NCBI GenBank assembly: GCA_033239125.1
Contig: BSWB01000003.1
Coordinates: forward strand, 134,205,820 to 134,269,819
Direction: 5' to 3'
DNA from: Fagopyrum homotropicum
Taxonomy: Eukaryota > Streptophyta > Magnoliopsida > Caryophyllales > Polygonaceae
DNA length: 64,000 nucleotides
A program made the position numbers and the translations under genes. Of this stretch, positions 46,273 through 56,868 are shown in pieces; the first letter of the stretch is position 1; every line of letters begins with the position of its first letter. The notes under the pieces are model-generated. The model had not been told where the DNA came from and ran no database searches. It worked only from the letters and a program-made list of their open reading frames with translations.

Positions 46273-49200
46273 ATGGCCGCCGAACGGAAACCTTCTTTCC
46301 ACTCCGCCCTTGGAATCTCCAACATCAAAAACAACATTGCTCTTGTCCTTGACCATGACACTCCGTATGCTTCATGGGTCACCTTATTTCGCGTTACCGC
46401 AAAAGCTCACAATGTCCTTGATCATATTGATGAGAAGGTGCCTAAACCAACGGATATTGAAGATTCGTTATGGCTTCAAGTTGATGCTGCCGTCCTACAA
46501 TGGATCTACAGTACGGTTTCCCGGGAGATTCTCTTGCAAATTCTTGACTCCGATGACACCGCTCTTCAGGCTTGGAATCGAATCAAAGATATCTTTCAAG
46601 ATAACAAAAACACCCGTGCCGTCTATCTCGAGCATGAGTTCTCTAACTGTAAGTTATCCGGATTCTCTTCGATCAATGCTTACTGTCTTCAACTTAAGTC
46701 CTTGGCAGATCAACTCAAAGGTGTTGGCTCTCCGGTTCCCGAAACCCGTCTTGTTCTTCAACTAATTTCGGGTTTGCCTGCTGAGTACAATGCTGCCGCG
46801 AGTTTTATTCAGCAAACCGATCCTCTACCGAGTTTCACCAAGGCTCGCTCTCAACTCCTCCTGGAGGAAACTCGCATGACTGCTCAACAGGCCGGTGAGA
46901 CCGCCCTCACTGCCGAGTCACGTAAGCAGCCCTCCTCTTGCTCGCATTCCGGCTCGTCGTCGCAACAGCAGTCAGGCTCCAACGCGCAGCCCAGGTCCGG
47001 CTCCTCCCAGTCGACGCCGGAGTCCACCCAGTCCCGGCGGGGTCGTGGTCGGAAAGGCAAACAGCGGACGGCAGCCCCTGCTAGGGTTGGGTGGCATCCC
47101 CAATTCGGCTGGCTTCCCTTCCTCAGCCCACTCCAGGCGGCCCAGCTTCCCTTCCTCAGGCCCAGTCTGCAACAGGCCCACCAGCGCCTCCTTGTCCCTT
47201 TCCTCAGCAAGGCCTTCTTGGGCCCGGACCAACTCAGCACATGCAACAGGCCCATTTTGCTGCTCAGCCCACTGGATTGGACCAATCCTTTGCTACAATG
47301 ACATTAAATCCTACGGATAATTTTTGGTACATGGACACGGGAGCAACATCTCACATGACGAATAATTCAGGTTCTCTCTTTTTTTTTCGCGTAATGGTTC
47401 ATTAAATTCGATAATTGTTGGGAATGGTATGCGTGTTCCATCTACAGGTATTGGAGATACTACTATCCCCACCACAAAATCACCACTACACCTATCCAAC
47501 GTACTTATTGCCCCACAAATAGTCAAAAATTTAGTGTCTGTTAGACGTTTTGCAACGGATAACAATGCCTCGGTAGAATTTGACCCTTTTGGTTTTTCTG
47601 TGAAGGATCTACAAACGGGGATAACACGTCTGAGATGTAATGGTTCCGGGAACTCTATCCTGTCACCCGTCCTCCCACTCGAGTTCATCAAGCTCTTTCC
47701 GTCGAGTCATCAAGCCTTTGGCATGCCCGTCTTGGTCATCCCGGCGCTCCTGTTTTGGATTATCTTAGACTTTCCTCTTTCATTAAATGTAATAAGTCAA
47801 AGATGACTCTCTCTTTGTCATGCTTGTCAATTAGGAAAACATCATAGATTACCTTTTGATCGTTCTACAACTCGTTTTGTTGCTTCTTTTGACATTATTC
47901 ATAGTGATCTTTGGACATCTCCTATTCCTAGTAGGGAAGATGATAAATACTATTTGCTTTTTCTTGACGATTATTCTCATTTTCTATGGATTTTTCCGCT
48001 CAAGTTTAAGTCTCAAGTATTTGATCTTTTTGTCCAATTTCACAAATTTGTCACCACACAATTTCAACTACCCATCAAAAGTTTTCAATGTGACATGGGA
48101 GGAGAGTTCAACAACACCCATTTTCACAAGTTCTTTGCTAATAATGGCATCGTTTTTCGCTTCTCCTGTCCCCACACATCCCCACAAAATGGTAAAGCCG
48201 AACGAATAATTCGAACAATCAATAACATGATGCGTTCACTTTTGTTTCATGCTTCCATTCCAATTTCCTTTTGGCCCCATGCCGTGAAAATTTCTTGTTA
48301 TCTTCTCAACATCCTCCCATCTTCTTCCATTCATAATAAATCTCCTACTCAAGTGTTGTACCTCACTACACCTTCCTTAGCTCACTTCCGGGTTTTCGGT
48401 TGCCTTTGCTATCCCAATCAAAGTGCCATCATCTCCCACAAGCTTCAACATCGCTCTAGCCCATGCGTCTTTCTCGGATATCCTAAACATCATCGGGGTT
48501 TCAAATGTTTAGACTTGACAACTCACAAAATCATAATCTCCCGTCATGTGACCTTTGATGAATCCATTTTTCCCTTTTCTACTCCGTCCCGTGTTTCCCC
48601 GGAATTTAGCACGTCTCCGTCCACTGATGTTGATACTTCACAATATCATTTGCAACAATTAAATCATCTAATTGCTGCTAATGACCCATTACCACAGGCC
48701 CATTCCCCACCCCCTGCGCCTGGCCCAAACCGAGACCAGCCCTCTTCCTCCTCTGGTCCACCTGGCTGTCACAGCTCTCCCACCCATGCGATTGGGCCCG
48801 CTTCCCCTCCCTCCTCTTTCAGCGGCCCACCACAGCAGTCTTCTTCTCCCATCTGTCTACCCAGCTCCGGCCCAGCTCCTCTCCGGCCCAGCTCACCTCC
48901 TGCTGCCCAGCTTGATGTCCCACATTTCCCACACCACTTACCCAGCACAACCGGTCATCTTATAAATGACCCGACCCCTCCACCTCGGAACCGTCCCCAA
49001 ACCCGTAGTCAATCCGGTATTGTTAAACCCAAACCAATTTTTGACTTATCCGTTTCGACCACCTCATTATCTCCCATTCCAAAATCCCACAATGTAGCTC
49101 TCCAAGACCCGTTTTGGACCGCAGCCATGCTTGATGAATATCGAGCCTTTATGCGGAATAAGACGTGGGTCCTGATACCTCATCCTGCAGATGTTAATAT

Positions 49201-50663
49201 TGTGCGATGCCTGTGGATTTTTAAGCATAAATTCAGGTCTGACGGTTCCCTGGAGCGGTACAAGGCTCGATTAGTTGCTAACGGTTGTTCTCAGCAGGTT
49301 GGAGTTGACTGTGATGAAACTTTTGGTCCTGTTGTTAAACCAGCAACCATCCGTATGGTTCTCAGCATTGCAGTTTTCCGTTCTTGGCCCATTCATCAGT
49401 TGGATGTTCAGAATGCTTTCCTACACGGTCATCTAAACGAGACAGTGTATATGTTTCAACCACCAGGTTTTCGCGACCCATCAAAACCCAATCATGTTTG
49501 TCTTTTGCAGAAGTCACTATATGGCCTCAAGCAAGCTCCCCGGGCATGGTTTCAACGCTTTGCAGGCTTCCTACATCGCATTGGCTTTGTTAGCAGTAAA
49601 AGTGACTCCTCCCTTTTTATTTATAATCAAGGATCTAACACCGCCTATCTGCTTCTATATGTCGATGACATTGTCTTTACGGCTTCTTCTGACGCCCTAC
49701 GCATGCATCTGATCAAGCTTCTGAGTAAGGAATTTGCCTTGAAAGACTTAGGCCCCCTATCCTATTTCTTGGGCATTTCTGTTCGTCGGACATCTTCTGG
49801 CTTATTCCTTTCCCAGGATAAATATGCTCGTGAAATTGTTGAAAGAGCAAAGATGTCTAACTGCAAACCATCTGCTACCCCGGCTGAAACATCTGTCAAG
49901 TTAAGTGCCTCATCCAGTCCTGCTATTAGCGATCCGACGCTTTATCGTAGTCTAGCTGGAGCACTGCAGTACCTCACCTTCACACGACCAGACATCAGTT
50001 TTGCAGTACAGCAAGTGTGCCTTTTTATGCACGACCCTAGGGAAACTCATTTTGCAGCTCTCAAGCGCATTATTCGATACATTCTGGGACGTCTTCCTTA
50101 GGTATTACCATCTCCTCTTCTCCGAAGTCTGATCTTATTGCCTATACAGATGCTGATTGGGTTGGCTGCCCTGATACACGCCGCTCCACCTCAGGTTATT
50201 GTGTTTTCTTCAATGACACTCTAATCTCGTGGTCTGCCAAAAGGCAATCTGTCGTCTCTAGATCCAGTGCCGAGGCAAAATATAGAGGGCTTGCCAATGT
50301 TGTGTCAGAATGTTCTTGGTTGCGGAACCTCTTGCTTGAGTTACATTGTCAGAATGTTCTTGGTTGCGGAACCTCTTGCTTGAGTTACATTGTCCACTTT
50401 CCAAGGCATCTATTGTCTATACAGACAACATTTCTGCTACTTACCTCGCCAGCAACCCGGTTCAACATCAACGGACCAAGCACATTGAGATCGACATTCA
50501 TTTCGTCCGCGACAAGGTTGCCCGTGGTCACGTTAAAGTTCTACACGTCCCTTCAGCTTTTCAGTACGCAGACATTTTTACAAAAGGACTTCCCCGACAA
50601 TTATTCTTAGACTTTAGATACAGTCTCACTGTTCAACCTCCTCCAGTTTCGACTGCGGGGGTA
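46273..50663 (+). pseudogene. Copia 1 gag-pol polyprotein, frameshifted
   Basis: Start ATG 46273 (MAAERKPSFHSALG). Gag runs to about 47090 with the basic RRGRGRKGKQR tail in place of a zinc knuckle. A frameshift near 47095 leads to the protease (YMDTGATSHMT, 47331-47360, active D-T-G), with further shifts near 47395 and 47650 and in the integrase zinc region. The frame 47954-50101 carries the integrase core (FQCDMGGEF; SPQNGKAE) and reverse transcriptase (LYVDDIVF). After a shift at about 50095 the RNase H region (AYTDADW) follows. There the active-site motif reads SSAEAKYRG, Lys replacing the usual Glu, and a 44-bp tandem duplication (50307-50394) shifts the frame again. The product is dead. 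Confidence 0.95.
50307..50394 (+). repeat. 44-bp tandem duplication in copia 1 RNase H
   Basis: Two adjacent identical copies (50307-50350, 50351-50394) start AGAATGTTCTTGG and end TTACATTGTC. Copia 2 has one copy at the matching place. The length is not a multiple of three. Confidence 0.95.
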
Positions 50664-50789
50664 TGATAGTTTATGTAAATATATGTAAATATAGGGTGCC
50701 CTAATTGTAAATATGTAAACTCAAGTTATTATTAATATGAGCCGTCTGCTGAACGGAAACCCTAAGGGGAATTCATATTCATTCTCACA
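50664..50789 (+). repeat. 3' LTR of copia 1 (126 bp)
   Basis: Same sequence as the 5' LTR, placed after the polypurine tract, followed by ATAAG. Confidence 0.95.
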
Positions 50790-50965
50790 ATAAGATCATC
50801 TACATGACTACACAAACAAGTCCACAACAATTCTGGATGGCGAGTTTAGGGCAAAGATCTTATTTTGGGCTTCCGAGATCAATTAAAGGGCAACAAGCTG
50901 GCAATTTTATCTTGACAAAACACTGTAGGAACAAAGGGTTATAAGGCTCTCGAGTATCTTGATAC
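50790..50965 (+). pseudogene. LYK-type receptor kinase pseudogene, activation-segment part
   Basis: After removal of copia 1 the kinase homology continues: STTILDGEFRAKIL (catalytic-loop side and the block before the DFG-like position), then LTKH and NKGYKALEYLDTA, which match the GTKGY-APEY activation segment of LYK4/LYK5-type kinases. The C-lobe beyond this is not found. Confidence 0.65.
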
Positions 50966-52456
50966 TGCTTAGAACTCAGATCAGAATGTAGCTCTGCTTT
51001 TTATTGCTAGTGGTTTATCATGGGTGAAGTGTTTATTTTGCATAATAAACTTGTACCCTACGTTGCAATAAAACCCTAGAATCAAACAAAACTTGGACAA
51101 GGGAGATGATGAAAGAACAGTAATGTAGACAGTGCAACTTCAAATCAGCATAACAAGGTATGTAACTAGAATCTAGTCGCTGATGCGCAATAACAGAGTA
51201 GAAGACCTTAACATGAACTAAATATTGGAATTTTGATTAATGATTTCAAATTATTCAGACATAAAAATCAAAGAATTGAATTGAACAATGTATAACAAAG
51301 CAAAAAATTCGTCCATGTAACACAGATCAATAACATATGAGGCGATGTGGAAAAGGAAGAAATTGAGCAACAATTTTCGAAAGGATGGCAAGTATCAAAG
51401 TCAAATATCTCTTTTACTATCCAAAACCAAAATGCTAAATCACGAACAAATCATACTATTTGTCTGAGTACCAGACTGACTGTCCATGCAACTTCAGAAC
51501 AGTTAATGTTTCCGGATCATATAAAAACTATCCTAACAGAGAGTTTAGGGGTAAAGAGGATATTGTAATTTATTTGCAATCCTACAAGAGTACATACATA
51601 TTGCCTATCTATACACTAATGGACTACTGTCGATAGATATAACTGTAGTAGGTTTATGTATAGTATCCAGTTCATTAATTGGTTCTTCATGTAAATGTTC
51701 ATTATACTGTAGTTTCGATTACAGCAGTAGTAACAGATTATGTTCTTTTCTCTATTCGAATATGGTATTAGAGCAGGAGTAATTTCCTGCAATCGTTTTT
51801 CTTTTCTTTGATTCAAATCTCAATTCAATAAATTCTTTGACCGGGGTTGTGTAATTCTGGATAACAATGGCTCGTAAACAAAATTCGCAAGGTAAGGAAT
51901 GATCCTCTGGATTTGTCATATAGTTCAAACCCTCTGGATTTGTCACAGTTCAAATCCTCTGGATTTGAACTATATGAGTTGGTCCATGGGCGCAACCAAT
52001 GTTATGTTTAGTTCCATATGATTAAGCTTATAATGGATGTTATTTGCAAATGACCCCTTTTAAAGGATTTTTTGGTAATTTACTTCACAAAAATAATTTT
52101 AAACTGTTTGTCATGTTTTCTGGGCAAACTACACCATATTTGACTTGGATGTATCGGAATGTAATATATAAACATAAATTATGAGTATCTGATAAAAGTG
52201 GTAGGCTTGTAATGGTGTATTTGTTTATTAAAACATAGATGTAACCTTCAACGGCATCATGAAATGTATTAATGGCCACCACTTCCTCTTCCAGGTTGGA
52301 TTCTAATTAATAACTGTGAGAGACCTGGTTCTGGGTATCATTTCTATCCCAGATTTTCTCAACCATGTCTGAAGCCCTACAACTTCTCCGAAAAGGTAAC
52401 AAATCTCATTAGATCTTTTACTACCACATTTCCGCAATCTGCATTTGCCCATTACA
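50966..52456. other. Upstream region of the LYK-like gene; no LysM domain found
   Basis: No CxC-rich or LysM-like coding sequence is visible on the plus strand, and an in-frame TAA stands about 55 bases upstream of 52445. A small palindrome built on TTCAAA(T/C)CCTCTGGATTTG lies at about 51913-51977. Confidence 0.5.
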
Positions 52457-53521
52457 ATGCCGATGTACGCTGTCATAGGAGCTATAGCTGGGGTTATCGC
52501 TCTATCAGCTATAGGAACTGTGATTTATTGCGCCTTCTCGGGTAAAAAGAAAACGAAGCCAGATATATTCATTCCTAGAGAGACCTATGAAGCATATGAA
52601 AATCCTATATGGAAGAAAGCAGATGTTGACCGAGGTGAGCCCTTGGAGAGGCTAGCAGCTATGAAAACAGTTAGTTTCATAGACTTACAGTCGGCAACTG
52701 ATGATTTCAGCCCCAGTTGCCTGATCAAAGGCTCTGTTTACCGGGGCAAAATCAATGGAGACTTAGCCGCCATCAAGAGGATGAAAACAGATGTTTCTAA
52801 GGAGATTAACTTGCTTGGGAAGATTAATCATTTTAACCTTGTGCGAGTCCTAGGGGTTTGTTTTAACGAGGGGCAATGTTATATAGTATATGAGTATGCT
52901 TCTAAAGGGCCCTTGAGCGATTGGATCTACTATGGTGATTCTGATGACAAGTTCTTGAGCTGGACACAAAGAATACAGATCATATTGGATGTAGCAAGAG
53001 GGCTTAACCACATCCATAGCTACTTCAACCCTGCTCTTGTCCACATGGGTGTCAAGAGCAGTAATGTTCTGCTTGACAGTGACTTGAGGGGAAAGATTAC
53101 TAATTTTGGGCTTGTGAAGTCTACAAGTGATCAGGCACAATCCAGCGAAAAGGGTTACTTGTGTCCTGAGTTTCTGAAGAGTGGTCAGGTGTCCCCAAAA
53201 CTAGATGTCTATGCCTTTGGGGTTCTCATGCTGGAGATACTATCGGGGAAACAGGTTGTTGTTCTACTAGAGAGTGTACGTACACATCTAGCTGAGATTT
53301 TAGTTGGAGTTCTTAAAGAAGAAGGAAAAGAAAACTTGAAGAGCTTGATTGATCCTTCATTAAGGGGGAATTATCCATCTGATCCAGCAATCTCTATGGC
53401 TAGACTTACAGAAAATTGCTTAAAGCAAGATCCATCTACCCGTCCAAGCATGGAAGATATTGTTCGCTCTCTATCGAAAGTTTTGACTGCATCTCTTTCC
53501 TGGGAATCATCTGGAGCTTAA
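52457..53521 (+). CDS. LYK4/LYK5-like transmembrane pseudokinase without LysM ectodomain
   Basis: Single-exon frame with ATG at 52457 giving 354 aa; the frame is open a little further upstream but without ATG. Residues 4-28 form one membrane span (YAVIGAIAGVIALSAIG), then a short juxtamembrane part and a kinase domain (about 84-345). VAIK-type Lys is present (LAAIK, 107). The HRD loop reads HMG (196-198) and DFG reads NFG (216-218), so both catalytic aspartates are gone, the glycine loop is degenerate (IKGSVYRG), and the activation segment is shortened (SSEKGYLCPEF). In the LYK4/5 family, inactive kinases act as chitin co-receptors at the plasma membrane beside CERK1-type partners. This copy lacks the three LysM domains that bind chitin. 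It could be a truncated paralogue, a functional signalling fragment, or a recent pseudogene with an intact frame. Confidence 0.8.
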   Translation: MPMYAVIGAIAGVIALSAIGTVIYCAFSGKKKTKPDIFIPRETYEAYENPIWKKADVDRGEPLERLAAMKTVSFIDLQSATDDFSPSCLIKGSVYRGKINGDLAAIKRMKTDVSKEINLLGKINHFNLVRVLGVCFNEGQCYIVYEYASKGPLSDWIYYGDSDDKFLSWTQRIQIILDVARGLNHIHSYFNPALVHMGVKSSNVLLDSDLRGKITNFGLVKSTSDQAQSSEKGYLCPEFLKSGQVSPKLDVYAFGVLMLEILSGKQVVVLLESVRTHLAEILVGVLKEEGKENLKSLIDPSLRGNYPSDPAISMARLTENCLKQDPSTRPSMEDIVRSLSKVLTASLSWESSGA

Positions 53522-54182
53522 AGAAGAACGAAGCTCTCAGAAACGTTCCATGGCCCTGCTTCTGTTTCAGCGCTGTCAAATCAGTATTCATTCTAATTTG
53601 GAGCTCCAAGCCCCCTACCACCCCTCAAAATGCAAGTCTTCCATATTTTTTTTAAAAACCTATTTGCATGTAGTTCATCTAGATATACAGTTTCCTATTG
53701 GAATGTTTTGTTTGCTAAAGCACACTAGCAAAGACAAACAAACAAACTGTGTAATGTTTCTGCATTTCATTTGGATGTCAAAGAAGCAGATAAATACATT
53801 AGGACTCATGTTGATGCCTTATTCTCTTACGATAATTATCTTAGCTGTAACAGGTCATTGAGTGATTAACTTTATTTCTAGTAGCACAATATTACAGGGT
53901 ACAGGGTATTTGAGGGTGCAGGAATACCTGAACAAGTTGAACAAAGACACAGACCGCTGAACCACATCGATTGAGCAAAGTGAACAATGAAGGGCCTGGC
54001 ACAAGAATATGATAGCAAATGATGAAACTTCTGATCATCAGCTAGTAAAGAAGACAACGAGATAAAAAAAAGTGAACAATGAAGGGCCTGGCTCCAAGCC
54101 CCCTACTCAAATTGAAGTTAATCGTTAGCCACAGACCTGGAAAATGCTTGGTTGTTCATAGATCCGCTGGAAGTGCTAACTA
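53522..54182. other. Spacer between convergent LYK-like and PPR genes
   Basis: It holds the 3' UTRs of both genes. AGTGAACAATGAAGGGCCTGG occurs twice in near-identical form (about 53979 and 54071). No gene. Confidence 0.5.
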
Positions 54183-56144
54183 TCAACCACTGGTAGCTGG
54201 AATACTAGAAGAGTAGATCTTGTACACTCTCATAAGATCCGCAGAGCTTACTGAAAATAAATGACCAGGCAATGCAAGTGGAAGGGTGCAATTTTCGTCT
54301 TCACAACTTTCTTCAACAATGGCAGCTTCTCTGAGCTTGCCTTCTTTCCATAGACTTTTCACGAGCAATGCTTTAGTGTAGCCATCAGGAACTAAGTCGG
54401 AGTTTCTCATATCTTCAAACAGTCTGAATGCAAGAGCAGCCCTTCCACAATTGCAGTATTCAGTTATAAGAACCTTGTACATGTAAGCATCTGGCTCCAA
54501 TCCACTCTGCCTAACTAGTCCGAAAAGTCTCTGCACTGTTCTAAAGTCGCCCCTTGCTGCAAAGTGATGCATTAACCCAGAAAATGTTTGGATATCAGGA
54601 TGAGTTCCGCATGAGCACATCTCTTCAACTAAATTCATTGCATCTGAATCTCTCCCACACTTGGTCAATGTTCGCAAGAGAGATGAGTATAAAAGCAGCA
54701 TGCTAGATTTAGATACCGGACCACACAGAATTTCGACATCACGAAAGATCTTTAAAGCTGCATCACCGTTCTTTGAAATACCGGAGAAATCAACAATCAG
54801 TCTAGCTGTGCTAAATGCCAATTTCATTCCCTCGTTCTTTAATTTTATTATCAGCTCATCAACAGGATCAAAGTTCCCAGAACGCGACAGTTTGACAATC
54901 ATCCTTGACAGAGTGTGCACATCATGAGTAAATCCTGGCTGATATGAAACCCAGCAGAAAAACTGCCATGCTGTTTCAGATGACTTGAAATGCCGAATCA
55001 TCTTGCTCACCAGGCGGCTTGTCCACACAATTTTTGCCTCTTCAAGACATGATACCTCATCAGGCTTCCAATTTTGCAAGGCACTTGCCAAGGCATTTGG
55101 GTCCAGCCATGGCTTTAGTTTCACTCTGTCCATATTGGCATCAACAGCGTCATCAACTCCAAAACCTTCGTCGATCTCCTCCATGTCACTAAAATCCTCA
55201 CATAGACCAACATTCTCAATTCTTTCATCTGGTGACATACTCCGAATAAATTCATCAGTTTCTTCCACGAATCCAGCTTCATGCAATCGCTGAAGAGATG
55301 GTAGCATTGATCTTACGGGAAGTGCTCCCTCCACCTGCATCTCAAAAAGGATGTTCTTCACTGCATCATATTCTTCAAGCTTTGAGAAAGCATCCATTAA
55401 AAGCAAAAACTGTTTTAAAGTGTGTTTAACCCTCATCAACGGCAACAAATCGAAAACCTCCTTAGCCATATCAATTTCCCCACAGTTCACAAGGTGTTCT
55501 ATCATAATTGTGTATGTTCTACTGTTAGGAATTCCGCCTTCTTCTATTAAGCTATGAAAAGTCCTTATTGCTTCCAAATCCTTACCCTTTTGAGCATAAA
55601 GATTCATCACTATATTATAAGATTCAGTACACCGGCGTTGTCTTCCTTGAGCCCGGTACTCATCCCAAACACAAAGAACTAACTCAAGGTCCCCAGAAGC
55701 AGCATACCACCGCATTTGGTCCATGAAGCTGGCCCGTGGAACCTTCTTAAATTCACCACCATTGATAGCATCAATAAGCTTCTTGAGATCAGACGTTCTA
55801 CCAGCCTTAGCAAGTGTCTTGGCAAGTGCATGGAGAGTGTGCTGGGTATGTGAGAAATGTCGAAATTGTTGGAGGGACCGAATCAAAGACAATGCAGAGT
55901 CGGGAGAAGGAGCAGAAAGCAAGGCATTAGTGACCACAAAAGAATCCAGATTGGGATCACATAAAACCTGACTCAATGAATCTGAAGAGCCTAACCTGAG
56001 ACCAACTCGGACACAATCGATGAGCTTAGCTCGGACGAGGTAACGGGCAACCCGATTCGAGCTCGCATTCTGGGAAAAGCCGCGTGCTTGATGGGTTAAG
56101 CCGTTGAACAAATTTTGAGTAGCCAAGATGCGTCTAAAAAACAT
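54183..56144 (-). CDS. P-class pentatricopeptide repeat protein, probably mitochondrial
   Basis: Intronless frame of 653 aa, ATG at 56144. The N-terminus (MFFRRILATQNLFNG, then ARGFSQNASSNRVARYL) is rich in Arg, Ser and hydroxyl residues without acids, as in mitochondrial targeting peptides. Clear 35-residue helical repeats begin at about 173 (TESYNIVMNLYAQKG), 208 (SRTYTIMIEHLVNCG), 515 (HPDIQTFSGLMHHFAARG) and 551 (PDAYMYKVLITEYCNCG), with weaker ones between; residues 310-345 are an acidic linker. There is no E, DYW or SMR tail. PPR proteins bind organellar RNA through paired residues in each repeat, so the likely role is processing or stabilising an organellar transcript; the target is unknown. 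It resembles Arabidopsis At5g66631-type proteins, from memory. Confidence 0.92.
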   Translation of the reverse strand: MFFRRILATQNLFNGLTHQARGFSQNASSNRVARYLVRAKLIDCVRVGLRLGSSDSLSQVLCDPNLDSFVVTNALLSAPSPDSALSLIRSLQQFRHFSHTQHTLHALAKTLAKAGRTSDLKKLIDAINGGEFKKVPRASFMDQMRWYAASGDLELVLCVWDEYRAQGRQRRCTESYNIVMNLYAQKGKDLEAIRTFHSLIEEGGIPNSRTYTIMIEHLVNCGEIDMAKEVFDLLPLMRVKHTLKQFLLLMDAFSKLEEYDAVKNILFEMQVEGALPVRSMLPSLQRLHEAGFVEETDEFIRSMSPDERIENVGLCEDFSDMEEIDEGFGVDDAVDANMDRVKLKPWLDPNALASALQNWKPDEVSCLEEAKIVWTSRLVSKMIRHFKSSETAWQFFCWVSYQPGFTHDVHTLSRMIVKLSRSGNFDPVDELIIKLKNEGMKLAFSTARLIVDFSGISKNGDAALKIFRDVEILCGPVSKSSMLLLYSSLLRTLTKCGRDSDAMNLVEEMCSCGTHPDIQTFSGLMHHFAARGDFRTVQRLFGLVRQSGLEPDAYMYKVLITEYCNCGRAALAFRLFEDMRNSDLVPDGYTKALLVKSLWKEGKLREAAIVEESCEDENCTLPLALPGHLFSVSSADLMRVYKIYSSSIPATSG

Positions 56145-56634
56145 TGGATGATTATTCCACTCTAGTCAGCCCAGTTAGACAAGTTAAAGCAACGAAATTC
56201 TCATAGGACTAACATCAAACACCTGATATGCAATATGATATGGGCAACTTTTCGCGTTTAGCGGGAGAACACACAACCCTATTTCTCTCAAGCGACTGAC
56301 ATATTGAAGATGAGTAGAGATAATGGAATTTGCCCAGAGAAGACTACAGGAAATTGATAATTTTTCAGGAGTAAATCGACCAATGCCCCTAAGCAGCAGG
56401 AAAACTTTGCTAAGCAAACAAAAGAATCACCGTCAGTCAGATCCTCTTAACGGTCCAAAACGCTCTTATGAAGCCGGTGAATAGATAACTTTGCCGGTAC
56501 TCCGCCGGCAAAGGGAAATTTTCTTCTGAGGTGGTGTTTCTAGTCAGTACTGTTGAGCTCTGGTAGCCTACAGGACCTACAGTTCGTCGGTTTATATCAC
56601 GTGGGCTATCAATATTCATTTCCTTTTTTAAAAG
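56145..56634. other. PPR promoter/5' region
   Basis: Upstream of the PPR start on the minus strand. Short antisense-looking frames (56184-56417, 56437-56643) have no domain. Copia 2 borders it on the right. Confidence 0.5.
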
Positions 56635-56768
56635 TGATAGCACGCGTATGTAAATAGATTATTATTGCATTATTGCGGGCTCCCTTTGTAATTATTGTAA
56701 ATACGTTGGTTATTTATATGACCTATCAGTCAATTAAAACCCTAAGGGGAATTTATCATATTCTCACA
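56635..56768 (+). repeat. 5' LTR of copia 2 (134 bp)
   Basis: Differs from the 3' LTR by an 8-bp insertion within ATTATTGCATTATTGCGGG and about three substitutions. Confidence 0.95.
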
Positions 56769-56868
56769 TGATATCAGACTCTTCGTTCCTCTAAAATTTC
56801 TTCCGCCTCTTCCAAACCCTACGGCTGTGTCATCTTCACTCCGGATCTTCCCCTTCCTTAATTCTTCG

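Larger units (their letters stand above)
46065..50789 (+). mobile_element. Ty1/copia element 1 (short LTRs, Ale/Retrofit-like)
   Basis: 4725 bp with two identical 126-bp LTRs (46065-46190 and 50664-50789), both TGATAG...CTCACA. It is flanked by a near-perfect 5-bp duplication (ACAAG / ATAAG). A primer-binding site for initiator-Met tRNA (TGGTATCAGA, 46191-46200) directly follows the 5' LTR, and GACTGCGGGGGTA precedes the 3' LTR. Size, tiny LTRs and a gag without a CCHC knuckle fit the Ale lineage; lineage is inferred. It lies inside the LYK-type pseudogene. Confidence 0.95.

Noticed and set aside
48672..48965. Pro/Leu-rich frame inside copia 1
   Set aside because: Alternate-frame shadow of the proline-rich linker between integrase and reverse transcriptase.
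54661..55971. Several plus-strand frames opposite the PPR gene
   Set aside because: Antisense shadows of a long intact PPR frame.
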